Source: Brachycybe producta
Taxonomy: Eukaryota; Arthropoda; Diplopoda; Playtdesmida; Andrognathidae
Assembly (NCBI GenBank): GCA_036925085.1
Contig: JAUPFP010000039.1
Location: 1,117,501 to 1,181,500 of the forward strand
Length of the DNA: 64,000 nt
Reading direction: 5' to 3'
Position numbers and translations under genes: made by a program
Notes under the pieces: generated by a model
What the model was told of the DNA's origin: nothing
Seen by the model: the letters and a program-made list of their open reading frames with translations, nothing else
Databases searched by the model: none
Shown here: piece by piece, positions 27,721 through 39,300 of the stretch
Layout: each line of letters opens with the position of its first letter
Numbering within the stretch: position 1 is the stretch's first letter

Positions 27721-28437
27721 GCAAGTAGCTGTTCATAATCCAAAAGAAATATAAATTTTGGTCATTTTCAAGCTGACAAAATGTTTATTTTAAACGATAT
27801 CATTGTGGAAAATTCGTCTCTTTTCACCTTCATTTTTAAATAAATCTTGAATTTTTTTCAAGTCAGTCATTTGAAACTGGAATTTTAAAATGGTTTTGCT
27901 ACATTTCTCTCACTATAGAGCCATTAGCCTCTTAACGGGTGTCGTAGTTACAACATGAAATCTAGCAAATCGAACAAAATGAAATATGAAAAAAAAAAAG
28001 ATGAACAAAAAAAAGACAGAAAACGTTTTCTTTGAAATATTTGTAGGTTATTTGGTTCGCAACAATGACTTTTTTCTTCTATTGTCTTGTTTTCTTTATT
28101 TTAATTGCCTTTTTGTTGTGTGTGTGTGTTTGGAATTGTTGAAGCATTTCAATAGCCAATTGCACATATAACATTATTACGAATTACGATCACTGTTACA
28201 CTCTCGAGAGTTTTCTTTCGAGAATGAAAAAAAAACGCAAGAATTTTTTTTCTAGGTCTTTAGGGTATATTTTTATGTATATAATTTGAGGTTTTACCTC
28301 AAAAAAATAAGAGAAGAAAATATGTTTCAAACCGGAGATTTTCTAGTTTATGAACAAAAAAAAAAGAAGACATAAAAAGTGTGCGAATTTCTTGTATTAT
28401 TTTTTGTTTTAATTTTTTGAAATTTTTTTATCTTAAC

Positions 28438-29343
28438 TACAGTGGAAAGTTACAATCTCTAGTTACAATCCTACGATGACAATATGGAATAATAACGTTA
28501 GAACAAGCAGTGCATTGAGATACAATTATTTTTGCTATGACGTCACTATTACATATTGTCAGTTATTGCCATTTGTGCCTGGAATTGTTCGTAAAAGGTC
28601 GTAACCAGAGCCTAACATGAAATAATAAGTATGCCTTTTCGATCTGGTTCCTTGTGATAGGTTTAGTCATATATTTAAATTCAACAGAACTGATAACACG
28701 AAAATATTGGTTAACATTAACAAGAAAATTCATTTTGGTTTAAAGAATACAAAATCTACTGCGAATTCTTTTCATAACACGAAATAAAAGTAAAAGGCCT
28801 CGATTTCTAAATTAGCTTTGTGATAATACTTTTGTAAAAGCCATTTTTATTTGTCAAACAGCACGCCAACAAGGAACCAACATAATGCCAACTGTTGAGG
28901 TTTACGTAAAAATGTTGGTCGAATGATTTGAACAACGTTGTGTTTGGCAGTTGGTTCCAATGTAGACTGTACTTGTTGGTCCAATGATAGCTGAACCTGT
29001 TATCAATGACTGATATTATGATTTTTGAACCAACATTATGTGGGCCATATATCAATTTTTTTGGCAACATTGGGCCAAGTGCTGAGCCAAAAGGTTGTTT
29101 CACGTTTTGCCAAATTAAATTCGTACTTTGGGCCAACACGTTACTCTACTTAGAAACATTTAAATCAGTTCCTGGGTTTCTCAAATTCGCTCCATTTCTA
29201 GATAATAAATAATATGTTTTTGTGTTTTGTTGTTTTCAAATTTGTCACAAAATTCTAGTAACATAAAATACAATTTATATAATACGATTTTAAAATATTT
29301 TCTTGTTGAACACCAAATTCTTGTTAAACCGTTTTCCACTGTA
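28438..29343 (+). mobile_element. Non-autonomous Tc1/mariner-like element
   Basis: Inverted ends CAGTGGAAA (28440) and TTTCCACTG (to 29341) are flanked by TA on both sides (28438-28439 and 29342-29343). CAGTG ends with a TA target duplication are the Tc1/mariner hallmark. The 902-bp interior has no transposase frame. Confidence 0.65.
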
Positions 29344-29726
29344 GTTTTTTTTTTTAAAACAGAACTTGAAAACTTTTTATTTAACTAGGTACCGATAACA
29401 AGTATTATTATTGAAAGTTGTTTCCATCTGTTTCTAGTTTATAATAGTTTAATTCAAATGGAATTGTGTCAATGTCATCTTAATCATTAACAACAATATT
29501 TTGTTTTGTGGAGGGAGTTTTCGATTTCTCCTCCATTTTTATAATACTTTTTTTTTTTCAAAACGCCTAATTCTGTTTTTTTTTGTTTATTATATTCTTT
29601 TGTTGTTTTGAGTTGCCCTTGTTTAAAATAAGCGTTTTGGCACATTTGCATTCGGTAACAACAACAACAACATTTTATCACTTCACTTTTGTAAATTTTA
29701 TTTCTCTATATAACATATTCATTGGT

Positions 29727-30008
29727 AAGGTACGGATTTTTATGCAATATCAAAAGTTTGTAACCAAAGGGCCAATTGTGAAGTACAGTAATAATCACCC
29801 CGTTTAGATCAACCAAAAACAATAATTAAAGGCTAGAACTTTCTAGTTGACAACTTATAATAACTAGACATCTAGCCTCTAACCAGCTATTTTGATTAGA
29901 AAATGCATTTTTGCAACTGCTCTGATGATGATGATGATGATTACTTGGCACCTTGGGCCACAAATTGAGAAACATTTGCTTTGATATATTGCATAAAAAT
30001 TTGAGCAA
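29727..30008 (+). repeat. Family B fold-back, copy 2
   Basis: Left end TACGGATTTTTATGCAATAT, right end ATTGCATAAAAATTTGAGC. The centre carries AAGGCTAGAACTTTCTAG and ACATCTAGCCTCTAACCAGC, with a GATGATGATG run near 29925. Confidence 0.65.
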
Positions 30009-30689
30009 TAATAATCAGTGAATCATCACTAATAATTATTGTAAAATTATTAAAACGGTGAACGACTCTTTCTCTCTCTCTTTCTCTCGAAGGGATAAAA
30101 TTGTTCATCATCTTTGATTCTACCCTCTCGTCACCCCTAGATAACATTTGAGGCACGTTCTGGAATGTTTTGTGTCAGCTGGTGAGAGAGAGAGGCTTTT
30201 AGTGGACTATCTAAGATAGCCTCCTTTAATTACAAGAAGGAGGCTATAGGTGGACCAACCAGAGGTAAGGAGGGGTGCATTTTGGGGGGGATAAATGTGC
30301 ATTTGAGCCCACTTTTGAAAAAAGGGGCTCACCTGTGTCTCCTGGTTGCAACAACAACAATGAACTTATCCCCCTTTTTCTAATAATGTGTGCAGTATTA
30401 TTGTTACAAGGAGCCCCCCACCCCAAGGGTAGATTATTCAGACAGATGTCTGTTTATTTCTCAAAGGTGTTTGTTCATTTTGTAACATCTGGTTGTGTTT
30501 TTCATCATTTCAAACATTTTAGCAAATATTTCTTATCTCGTATAGCCTTTTTAAAATTGGTTTCGTCGCCCTTTTAATTTCTAGAACTTCCTTTTTAAAA
30601 GCTTGTGCTTTTAATTTGAGTTAATTAACTTAATTTTAATTTAATTTTTTAGGTTTAAGGCGGGTTCGTTTTTTCAGTCCAACGTTTTT

Positions 30690-30885
30690 TTTTTTTACAT
30701 TAGATATATTATGAAGAAATTCAAAATGTTTTAGGAAGGAAGGACGGATAATGCTAAAAGTTGATGACAAAAATAGTTTTTTATGAAATGGTAATGAAAA
30801 AATATAAAAAGCATATCTTTTACCATTCTAGTTTTAAAAACAAATTTCAATTTTAAAATTGAAATTTGTCATCATTCCTTCTGAC
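30690..30885 (+). repeat. Family A' fold-back
   Basis: ATTCTAGTTTTAAAAACAAATTTC and a second arm AATTGAAATTTGTCATCATTCC, close to the 13180 variant. Confidence 0.5.
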
Positions 30886-31212
30886 ACTCCCAACCATTGA
30901 CACAACCCACTCACACTGAAACCGTGCTGTCTGGAATGTGTGCTTATAACATCATCTCTCTCGACTTGGTTTCAACTTACTTAAGTTAGTTTACTTAACT
31001 AACTCATTTATTGAAGTGTGATCTCTGACCTACGGCTGCATTAAGAAGCAGGCTTAGGGCAGGTAATGCGAGCGAGACAATGGACGACACACAAATGACA
31101 ACAGCATGTTGGGTGCGCGCGCCAGTGAAACCATCTCTGGGTTCGAACCAAGATCGAATAACCCACTTGACAGCAGGCGAGTCGGTCGTTATACCAAGTA
31201 CGCCACACTTGG
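30885..31212 (-). mobile_element. tRNA-derived SINE
   Basis: Read on the - strand it starts with a tRNA-like head: an A-box-like TGGCGTACTTGGTATAACG near 31205 and a perfect B-box TTGGTTCGAACCC near 31145. A body follows that is also found on the + strand at 47935-48190 (words TCTCGCTCGC, CCTGCC, AAGCCTGCTTCTTAA, GTCAGAGATCACACTT, AACCAAGTCGAGAG, GTGGGTTGTGTCA). The head suggests RNA polymerase III transcription. Confidence 0.75.
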
Positions 31213-31884
31213 TTTTAATAAATTTTAAAACTACTATATAATCTAGTTTTGATTCAAAACTAGAATGGTAGAAAACAATTTGAATTTTTTTTAATGTTGT
31301 TTCTAAAAAAAAAAGTTTGCGTGATGTTTTTCCGTCCAAAAAACATCTGTGGAGCCTCTTTTAAGTAAAACAAAAAAGTAGACGAGTAAAGGAAGAGGCT
31401 AATAGTTTTTTTCTTCATATTGATGATATCTTTAAAAAATAAACTTTTTATTGTGTTTTGAAAATGACAAAATATTTGGCTTGTAGTAAAAAACGATTTA
31501 AAAACACTTCAAAAATTCTTATTAAAGTCGATTTTTAAAAAGCTGAAACAAACAAGCAAAACATGCGCTTAAATATTTATTTCATCATTATTTCGGAAAA
31601 TAGTCCATTTTTCTAAACAAAATTATTAAGTCTTACTTCATAATATGTATTTATTTTTCTTTCATACAAAATAACTTATATTACATTTTTTCGTTTCATC
31701 AATTGTAGTTTTAAGTTTTTTTTTTAATCGTTTAATAATATTTTAATAGTCATAATTAAGGGCAAACAAATTATAACTTTTTTTTAATCAAGGTGACTGT
31801 TTAGAGGCTAAAATTCAAAGAGAACTTTAGGGTTAATTGCAATGTTGTAATAAAGCCTACTTTAAAAAAAATAGTAGGCAAATT

Positions 31885-32155
31885 AATATGATTTATGAAC
31901 AGCTGATTTTCGAACTCTTGATTATTCTGTTTTTCAGAAGAGAAACTAGTAGAAAGTGCTATAGAAACTAGAAGGGTAATTGAATTCCCATACATATATA
32001 AAAAGCTCATTTTGTAAAATATCAACCTAAAATACTCTTAAATGATTGAGCTACTCTTCTAGTCTCTAAAAACATTTTTAATTTTCACTTCATTTTGATC
32101 TTGAAAGACGGAATAATCAAGAGTTCAAGACCCGTTTACACTTGAAAACCCACCT
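31885..32155 (+). repeat. Family A fold-back, full copy
   Basis: AACAGCTGATTTTCGAACTC on the left end and AATAATCAAGAGTTCAAGACC followed by CCCGTTTACACTTG on the right. The left inner core is shortened. Confidence 0.65.
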
Positions 32156-32319
32156 TAAACATTTCAAGATTTTTGTTTCATTTTAAAGAAATTTCTATTT
32201 TAAGTTGGCTTTGGAAATAACCTTCGTATAGCCTTTATGTAGGGGGCGCTCATGTAGTAGACCTTGATTGCACACCTGCTTTTCTCTCATACCCAAAACT
32301 GAGGCTTCATTACAGAAAG

Positions 32320-32520
32320 ACAATAAGACTGTCATAATATTATGATAATAAATTGTCATATCTAACGCATAACTTTGTAACAATCACAAAAGCAAATTAC
32401 AAAATATTATTATGACAAATATTTTCATATAAGTGTCATTATCTGATATACAGAATAATGTGACAGTCTTAAAGTAGATGACATGCAGTGACATCATAAG
32501 ATATGATTGTCACAAATTTA
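32320..32520 (+). repeat. Family D element
   Basis: TGTCATAATATTATGATAA start, TAACAATCACAAAAGC centre and repeated TGACA/TGTCA words; uninterrupted counterpart of 2280-2745. Confidence 0.45.
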
Positions 32521-33215
32521 AGACTATTTTAAATTGAAATTTTTTTTAATTGTATTGTACGAATTTTAGCCTCTAAACATTTTTAGTTGATTGAAAAAAA
32601 ATGGCATATTTCATTTGACCTTAATCATAATGTTTTTTTTTTTTCATAATTTTCGAGGACAAATTTATTTTTCAATCTATGACCTAATCATTTGTGACGT
32701 GTTTATAATTTCCTTTTATTTCACACAACACCGTGTGGTTTTCTTTTTTGGTGTGTTTTGCATCATTAAGGCTTCCGTACCTTGAATTTTCACTTTTTTG
32801 TTTTCCTATTGGTTGCTTTTCATCACATGACATCAAGAGAAGCTTTTTGATTGGTTGATGCTTACTCATGAATGCGTGGGGAGAGGGATACGTCATTTGT
32901 ATTTTTCTGTAAAGAATTACAAAGAATTTTTTTTTGTGACATGAGATCGGTGCTTTGAGGTGTGGAAGTCGGTTGCTTTTTGGCGGAGAACCGATGAAAG
33001 GTTTTTGTGTTTTGTTTCGTTAAATGTCGGTGGGTTTTTGTCATGGTGACGCTTTTGAAAATCAATCTTTTATTATTATTATTGTTATTTAGTAGCAACG
33101 AAATGAAATATTAACACTTGAAAATCGAAAATTTATTTTATCGTGGCAGCTAAAAAAAAAAAGAGAAAACAACAAAAAGAAGAAGAAATATTTTATTTTG
33201 AGCTATTTTTTTGTT

Positions 33216-33355
33216 ATGGATCATCGGGTCGGTGGCGATTCGAAGATCGGCGAAACGTTGGACGTTCGCTTTTTAAAGTCCACTTCTTCGGTCAAACGTC
33301 AATGTGGCGGTATTTCAAGTGGCGATGGACGGCAACGTCTTACAAACACCGTCAT
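33216..33355 (+). CDS. PLK2: PLK exon 1: short start exon
   Basis: ATG at 33216 opens 46 codons ([19 protein letters not shown] and so on) ending at donor GTAAGC in phase 2. That phase joins exon 2 exactly. The codon use looks coding, and exon 2 has no in-frame ATG of its own upstream of its Ser-rich block. Assignment to this gene rests on phase and position, not homology. Confidence 0.68.
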
Positions 33356-36300
33356 GTAAGCATTTTCTTTGTTTTTCTCTAATCTTATTTCTACGGAAAA
33401 AGAGAAAGGGACGCAAGGGGAGAAAGGGCGCAAGAATCCGCATTTAAAAAATGAATCATCGTTGGTAGGCCTAAATATTAACACACAGACCACTTTTCGA
33501 CTGCAAAAAGAAGTCTGGTTGTCGCCAAAACTGGACCACTGTTGAGTCTTTCTATAGAAAATGCTCTGCAACCACGTTGCAACAACTACATTCCAACCAC
33601 CAATCAGCAACTTCATTTTATACAGTTAAAATCGACCACCAAAAGTGGTCGGTGTGACACGAGACTAAAGGTTGGAATACACAAAACCACTTTGTGTGAC
33701 CACTTTTCGACTGCAAAATGAAGTCAGGTTCTTGCCCAAACCGGCCACTTTTTCAACTCTTTCCATAAACCACATACATTCTATAAACCACAACCGAACC
33801 ACTTTCGATTTCAGTTTGTGATTAGCAAAAGTGGTCTGTGTGCCAAAGCCCTCAATTCATTATTCTGTTTCTGGATAAAAAAAGATTGAAAGTTTTGTTA
33901 AAAACTAGAATAGTAAAGGAACAATAATTGCAAAATAATATTTTTATGGCGATATCGTTAAAAATAAACGTTTTATGGCAGGTTATGTTTTTGAAGAAAG
34001 ATAGATATACCGTTGCGAAAACGTTTTCGCAATTGTTTAATTAACCCTCAGACTAATTGTCTAACATTTTACTCTTCTAGTTTCTAAAAAGCGCTTAGAA
34101 ACGAATTCATGAGAGAGAAACTTGGCATTTGAACTTCAACTTGAACTCTCTGAACAGGGTTCCAACACAGAAAACCATTTTTAAAGAGTAGTTCATAAAA
34201 ACAGACGTTTTCTGTTTGAATCCTGTCATGAGGGTTCAAGTTGAAGTTCCAAGTGCTAAGGCAATAATTCAAGAAACAATCTTGGCATTAGAACGTCAAC
34301 TTGAACTCTCTAACCAGAGTTGTAACACATAAAAACACTGTTCAATGAGCTCAAATTGAGGTTCAAGTTGTAATGCAAAAATTCAAGAACAAAACTTGGC
34401 ACTTGAACTCTCTATGCAGGGTTCCAACACACAAAAAACACTTTAAAAAGGATCCTGTTAACCTGTTAAGGGTGAATCTTAGAGGATTCAAGTGGAAGTG
34501 CTCAAGTTCAAATTGAAGAAGAAAACTCGGCACTTTGAGCTTCAACTTAAACCCTCAGATCAGGGTTCCAACACATAAAAACCCCGTTTCCAAGGGTACT
34601 TCATAAAAAACACGATTGTTTCGATATTGAAACCCTGATCTGAGGGTTTAAGTTCGAAGTGTCAGTTGACATTCTCATGAATTACAGTGTTTTGTTATAA
34701 TTTAATCAATGATTAATTGTGTTTTATTCGTTTTCAAAACAGTGGTGATAACAACACGAAAGTTTCACCGAGAAAAACATCGATTACAGTGAAATTAGGA
34801 GATTCTTGGCCAAAGATTGACGAAGAACTCAACGATAACGAAGACGACGAGAAATTCGGCGGCGGTGGCGGCGAAGAAGAGGAGGTTGAGGGTTGTGTCG
34901 GTTGTTTCGACCTGAATTTAAATAAAACGCCGAAATCGAGTTGTTCTCCTCCGTCGGTGTCTCTCGCTAGCCGTACTAGTAGTAGTTGTGGTAGCAGTAG
35001 AAGTAGGAGTGGTAGTGTAGGTGTCGCTGCAATCGACAATGGTCAGAACAGTGTCGGATGCTCATCATCGTCGTCATCGGCGTCTTCATCATCATCATCT
35101 TCCGCCGCGGCTGCCGTCGTTTCCGCCTCTAATACGGCGGCGGCAATCGTTGCTGCTGCTGCCGCTAACGTCGATTCTTTGGCCGTTTCGAACGCGTTTA
35201 ATGTGTCATCAATAAATAATAACAATGTCGAAATGCCTGATTTCATCGTCGACAGTAAAACCAGGGTCACCTATCTCAAAGGGAAATTCTTGGGCAAGGT
35301 AAAAATTAATAATAATAAAAAAATAAACCGCATGACCGGAAGTGGTACCGGAAGTTGATTTAAATGCAATCTGTTTTTCTTTTTTTTTTTTTGCAAAATA
35401 AACGTGAAGAGACACGAATATTTTATTTGTTGAATGACAAATCACAAGAAATCTGTGATGATGAGTCACAAACACGAACTTGTGTCTCATTTTCTCTTTC
35501 CCTCTTTTTTTTTTGGCCTTTTTTTTTCTTTCCTCTTCTTTTGTTGTTGTTGTTCCCTCTGGGCTAAATGGAAGGTAAGGGAGGTTGGAGGGTAAAAAAA
35601 GAGAAGAATTCCTTGTTTGTTCCCATGGTTATTGGTTGATAGCCGCTGGAAATTTAACATGAATGGTCAAGAGAGATGTTTTCATTCGAATCCAGGTCCC
35701 CCCCCCCAACCCCCTCCCTCTAACAGGGTATTCGGGAAGATTTTTTTTTGTGTTGGTCCGGTGGGAAATGGGGGTTAAATAGTGAGAGGGGGGGGGGTGC
35801 TGTTTGTTTTGTTATTGTTGTTAATGCATGTCCAATTTCAGTCTGAATACTTTCAATCATGTTTGGACATGTTTCCAAAGGCTCTTTTTTTCTTCTTCAA
35901 CATGATTCATATTAAGGTTTGGTTTTATAAGTGTAGAACTGACAGGCAGTTAGAAATAGGAGAGAACTTCAATTGGTTCTGCCCTTGTTATGATGAATGG
36001 CAACTTCTAATTGGTTGGTTATGTAGTCTGACGTCTTGATGCTCCGCCCTTTTCAACGTCGAACCACACAATAAACCAATTAGAAGTTGCCATTCGTCAT
36101 AAAAAAGGGCGGAGCCAACTGACGTTCTCCCCGATTTCTAACTGCCTGTTTAGAAATCGGGACAAACAGAAGTTGGCTCCGACCTTGTTATGACGAACGG
36201 CAACTTCTAATTGGTTTGTTCTGTAGTCTGACGTCACATGCTCCGCCCTTTTCAACGTCGAACCACACAACAAACCAATTAGAAGTTCCCCGTCGTCCTA

Positions 36301-39300
36301 AAAAGGGCGGAGCCAACTGAAGTTTTCTCTTATTTCTAACTGCCTACGTAGAACTGTTTCCCATTTCTTAAATCTTATTATTCTGTCTTTCAGCAGAGCA
36401 AAATGAAGAGAAACTAGAAAGTGGTTTAGAAACTAGAAGGGTATTTTCATTTGTTTTGATATCTTTTCAAATGTGCTTTCTAGAATCTAGACAATAATTT
36501 TAAAAATTTCGAAACTGACATATAAAACGTATTCTTAAAGATATCAACATTAAAATGTCTTTATAAGATTGCTCTAACCGTTCTAGTTTTTAAAAAAACA
36601 CTTTCTAGTTTCTCTTCATTTTGCTCTCCTGAAAAACAAAAATAAGCGAAATTCAAAATTCAGCTGTTAATAAAAACCGTTCTTAAAGCTGGGTTCGAAC
36701 TCTAGATTATTCAGGTGCAAAATGAAGAAAAACATGTTTTAAAAACTAGAATATTAGCACAGATATTTTCATGTTGATATCGTTCAAAATAAGCTTTGTA
36801 TGTCAATTAGTGTAAAATGGCAGGCAATTAGAAAACGGGATGAACAGAAAGGAGTTGACTCCGGCCTGTTTATGACGAACGGCAACTTCTAATTGGTTTC
36901 TTGTGTGGTTCGATGTTGAAAAGGGCGGAACATGTGACGTCAGACTACATAACCAACCAATTAGAAGTTGCCGTTTGGTCATAAAAAGGGCGGAGCCAAC
37001 TTCTGTTCATCCCGTTTTTTAATTGCCTGCGTGAAAATGACCCAACTTTAAGCAGGCTGTGTTATTTAATTTTTTCCTGTATTTAAAAAGTTTATTTTGA
37101 AAAATATTACCCAAGAAAATACTTTTTAACTTTTAATGGATTCAGAATTTCTCCTAGTTTCTAAAACGGTGGCGCTGATCAAGCGCCAAATTGAACAAAC
37201 GCCAAACTGAATAAACGCCAAATGGAAGAAACGCCAAACTGAATAAAAGCCAAAAAATTTGGCGGTTATTCAGTTTGGCGTTTGTTCCATTTGGCGCGTA
37301 TTCAGTTTGGCGTTTGTTCCAATTGGCGCTTATTCAGTTTGGCGTTTGTTCAATTTGGCGCTTATTCAGTCGCCCCTCTAAAACACTTTTTCCTTAGTGT
37401 TTTTTCTTCTTCTTCTGAAAAACTGCGTTGGAAAAAAAAATCAGCTGTTCATAAAGCATTTTAAATAGAAAATGACTCAAATGTTTAAAAAAAAGCAAAC
37501 ATTTCTGTTAAAATCCACTTAATTCTTTTTTTTTTAAAAAAATGAATGAATTTCCTAATAAGTAGAAAGAAATATGACTTTAAAAAAATGGTGTGAGAGC
37601 ATCTGGTGGACTCATTAAATGGAAAAAAGGACTTGTTTTATGAGTTTTGCATCTTCTTTTTTTTTAGAAAAAGGAAGAAAGATAGAAAAACGGAAATATC
37701 AAAGTAGGAGTTGTTGTTTATTTTGCACAATTTATATATGAGGAGGAGGGAGTCCCTTTCCATCACTTCCTTTCTCGTTTGTTGATTTTATCAGATTAGA
37801 AACTCGGATTAAATCCTATCATCATCGTCAATCCCCTTGAGGATTTTTGGCTTTTTTTTTTGTTTTTTTTAAGTTAGTCGGACATTTGACTGAACAAGCA
37901 GCAGCAACAGCAGCAGCGCCGAATTGAACGAACACCAAACTTATAATAAGCGTCCAAAACTGAACGCCAAACTTATTTTTAATTACTACTGTAAGCGAAA
38001 ATGTGAACACGCGCCACAATTGGATCAAATGTGAAACTGAATGAGCTTTCAATGTGTGAACAACAAAAACGCCAAATGGAACAAGTTCAATATTAAAACA
38101 AAACTAATAAGCTCAAGTTGTGCGCGAAGTGGGAACAAATGAACTAAAAATGCGCCAATTGTTGTTCCAATTGGCGCAAGTTGAGTTTGTTTCATTTTGC
38201 ACTTGTTCAGTTTGGCGTTTTTGTTCACTCAAACAGAAACTAAAGTTCTAAAAAGAACAAAAACACCAAACTGAAAAAAGCATCGAAACTAAAAAAAAAA
38301 AAAAATGCCGAACTGAACAGGCGCCAAAGTGCCAAACTGAAAAAAGTCATAAATAGTAAAAAGAAAAAAAAACTTTACACTGAATAAGCGCCAAACTGAA
38401 ATAAGCTTCAAAGTGAGAACAAGCGCTAAGTTGATCAAATTTAACAAGCTGCGCGGAACTGAATAAGTTCCGATTGGAATTTGGCATAAACATCGAACTG
38501 AATAAACACCAACATTTTGGTGGCGTTTATTAGGCGCTTGCTTGATCAGTTAGGGTTTTTTTTTTCTTTTTCGAATTGGGCGCTTGTGACAGCAACTGGC
38601 GCTTAGATGAGCGCCACCATTTCACGATCCATGTCCTTTTTTTTCAGATCTCTGTCTGTGTCTATTGATAATTTGAATACAACATCGATTGAAGTCGTTA
38701 AATAACGAAATGATGACCAATATATAAATAAATAAACAGCCTTATTTTCTTTCTCTCTGTTTTTCTAGTAAAAACAGTTCTGTTCGGAAATAGCCCGAGG
38801 AGGAGGTCACCGGAGTAACTTTTAAGGGGAGGGGGGGGGAGATGATCAATTTTATTCATGAATTTAGGTGATGATGATGATGATATCTTCTTGTCTTTTC
38901 CATTCAAGTGGATGTAAAAATAAAACGAAACCGAAGAAAAAACCCCGGTTCTCACGCTTCATATTTGGGGAGTGCTCATTCTCTCTTTCTCTCTCTCTCT
39001 CTCTCCCTCTCTCTTTCTTTCTATCTTTATTTCTCTCTTTCTATCTCTCTCTCTTTCTTTCTATCTTTATTTCTCTCTTTCTATCTCTCTCTTTCTCTCT
39101 TCTTTCTCTTCTCTCTCTCTCCCTCTCTCTCTCTCTCCTTTGTAACTTATTTTCTCACTCGAATGATTATCAAACAATACATTTTTTTAATACTGAACAA
39201 ATTGTTTCACCTTCTTTTATTATTACTATTATTTCAAAAAAAGTTAACTTTTTTATAAAAAAAAAAGGTGGAAAAGAATGGAATTTGTTTTTATATTCTG

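Larger units (their letters stand above)
26631..33215 (+). other. Intergenic region between ERI3 and the polo-like kinase gene
   Basis: Mostly AT-rich repeats: family A at 27455, 30690 and 31885, a Tc1/mariner-like element at 28440, family B at 29727, SINE sequence at 30885, and a family-D relative at 32320-32520. The kinase promoter is presumably just upstream of 33216, but no core element is assigned. Confidence 0.5.
33356..34742 (+). other. PLK intron 1 with families F, A and E
   Basis: Contains family F at about 33480-33850, family A at 33865-34095 and a cluster of family-E hairpins at 34112-34680. The acceptor is CAAAACAG. Confidence 0.6.

Noticed and set aside
31125-31208. A tRNA gene on the - strand
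   Set aside because: The A and B boxes are good, but the acceptor stem and anticodon arm do not pair convincingly, and the sequence continues into a body shared with 47935-48190, so it is a SINE head.
34717-34742. Translation start just before PLK exon 2
   Set aside because: The upstream in-frame extension begins at a TTG and covers a clear splice acceptor (TTTTCAAAACAG); a phase-matched ATG exon exists at 33216.
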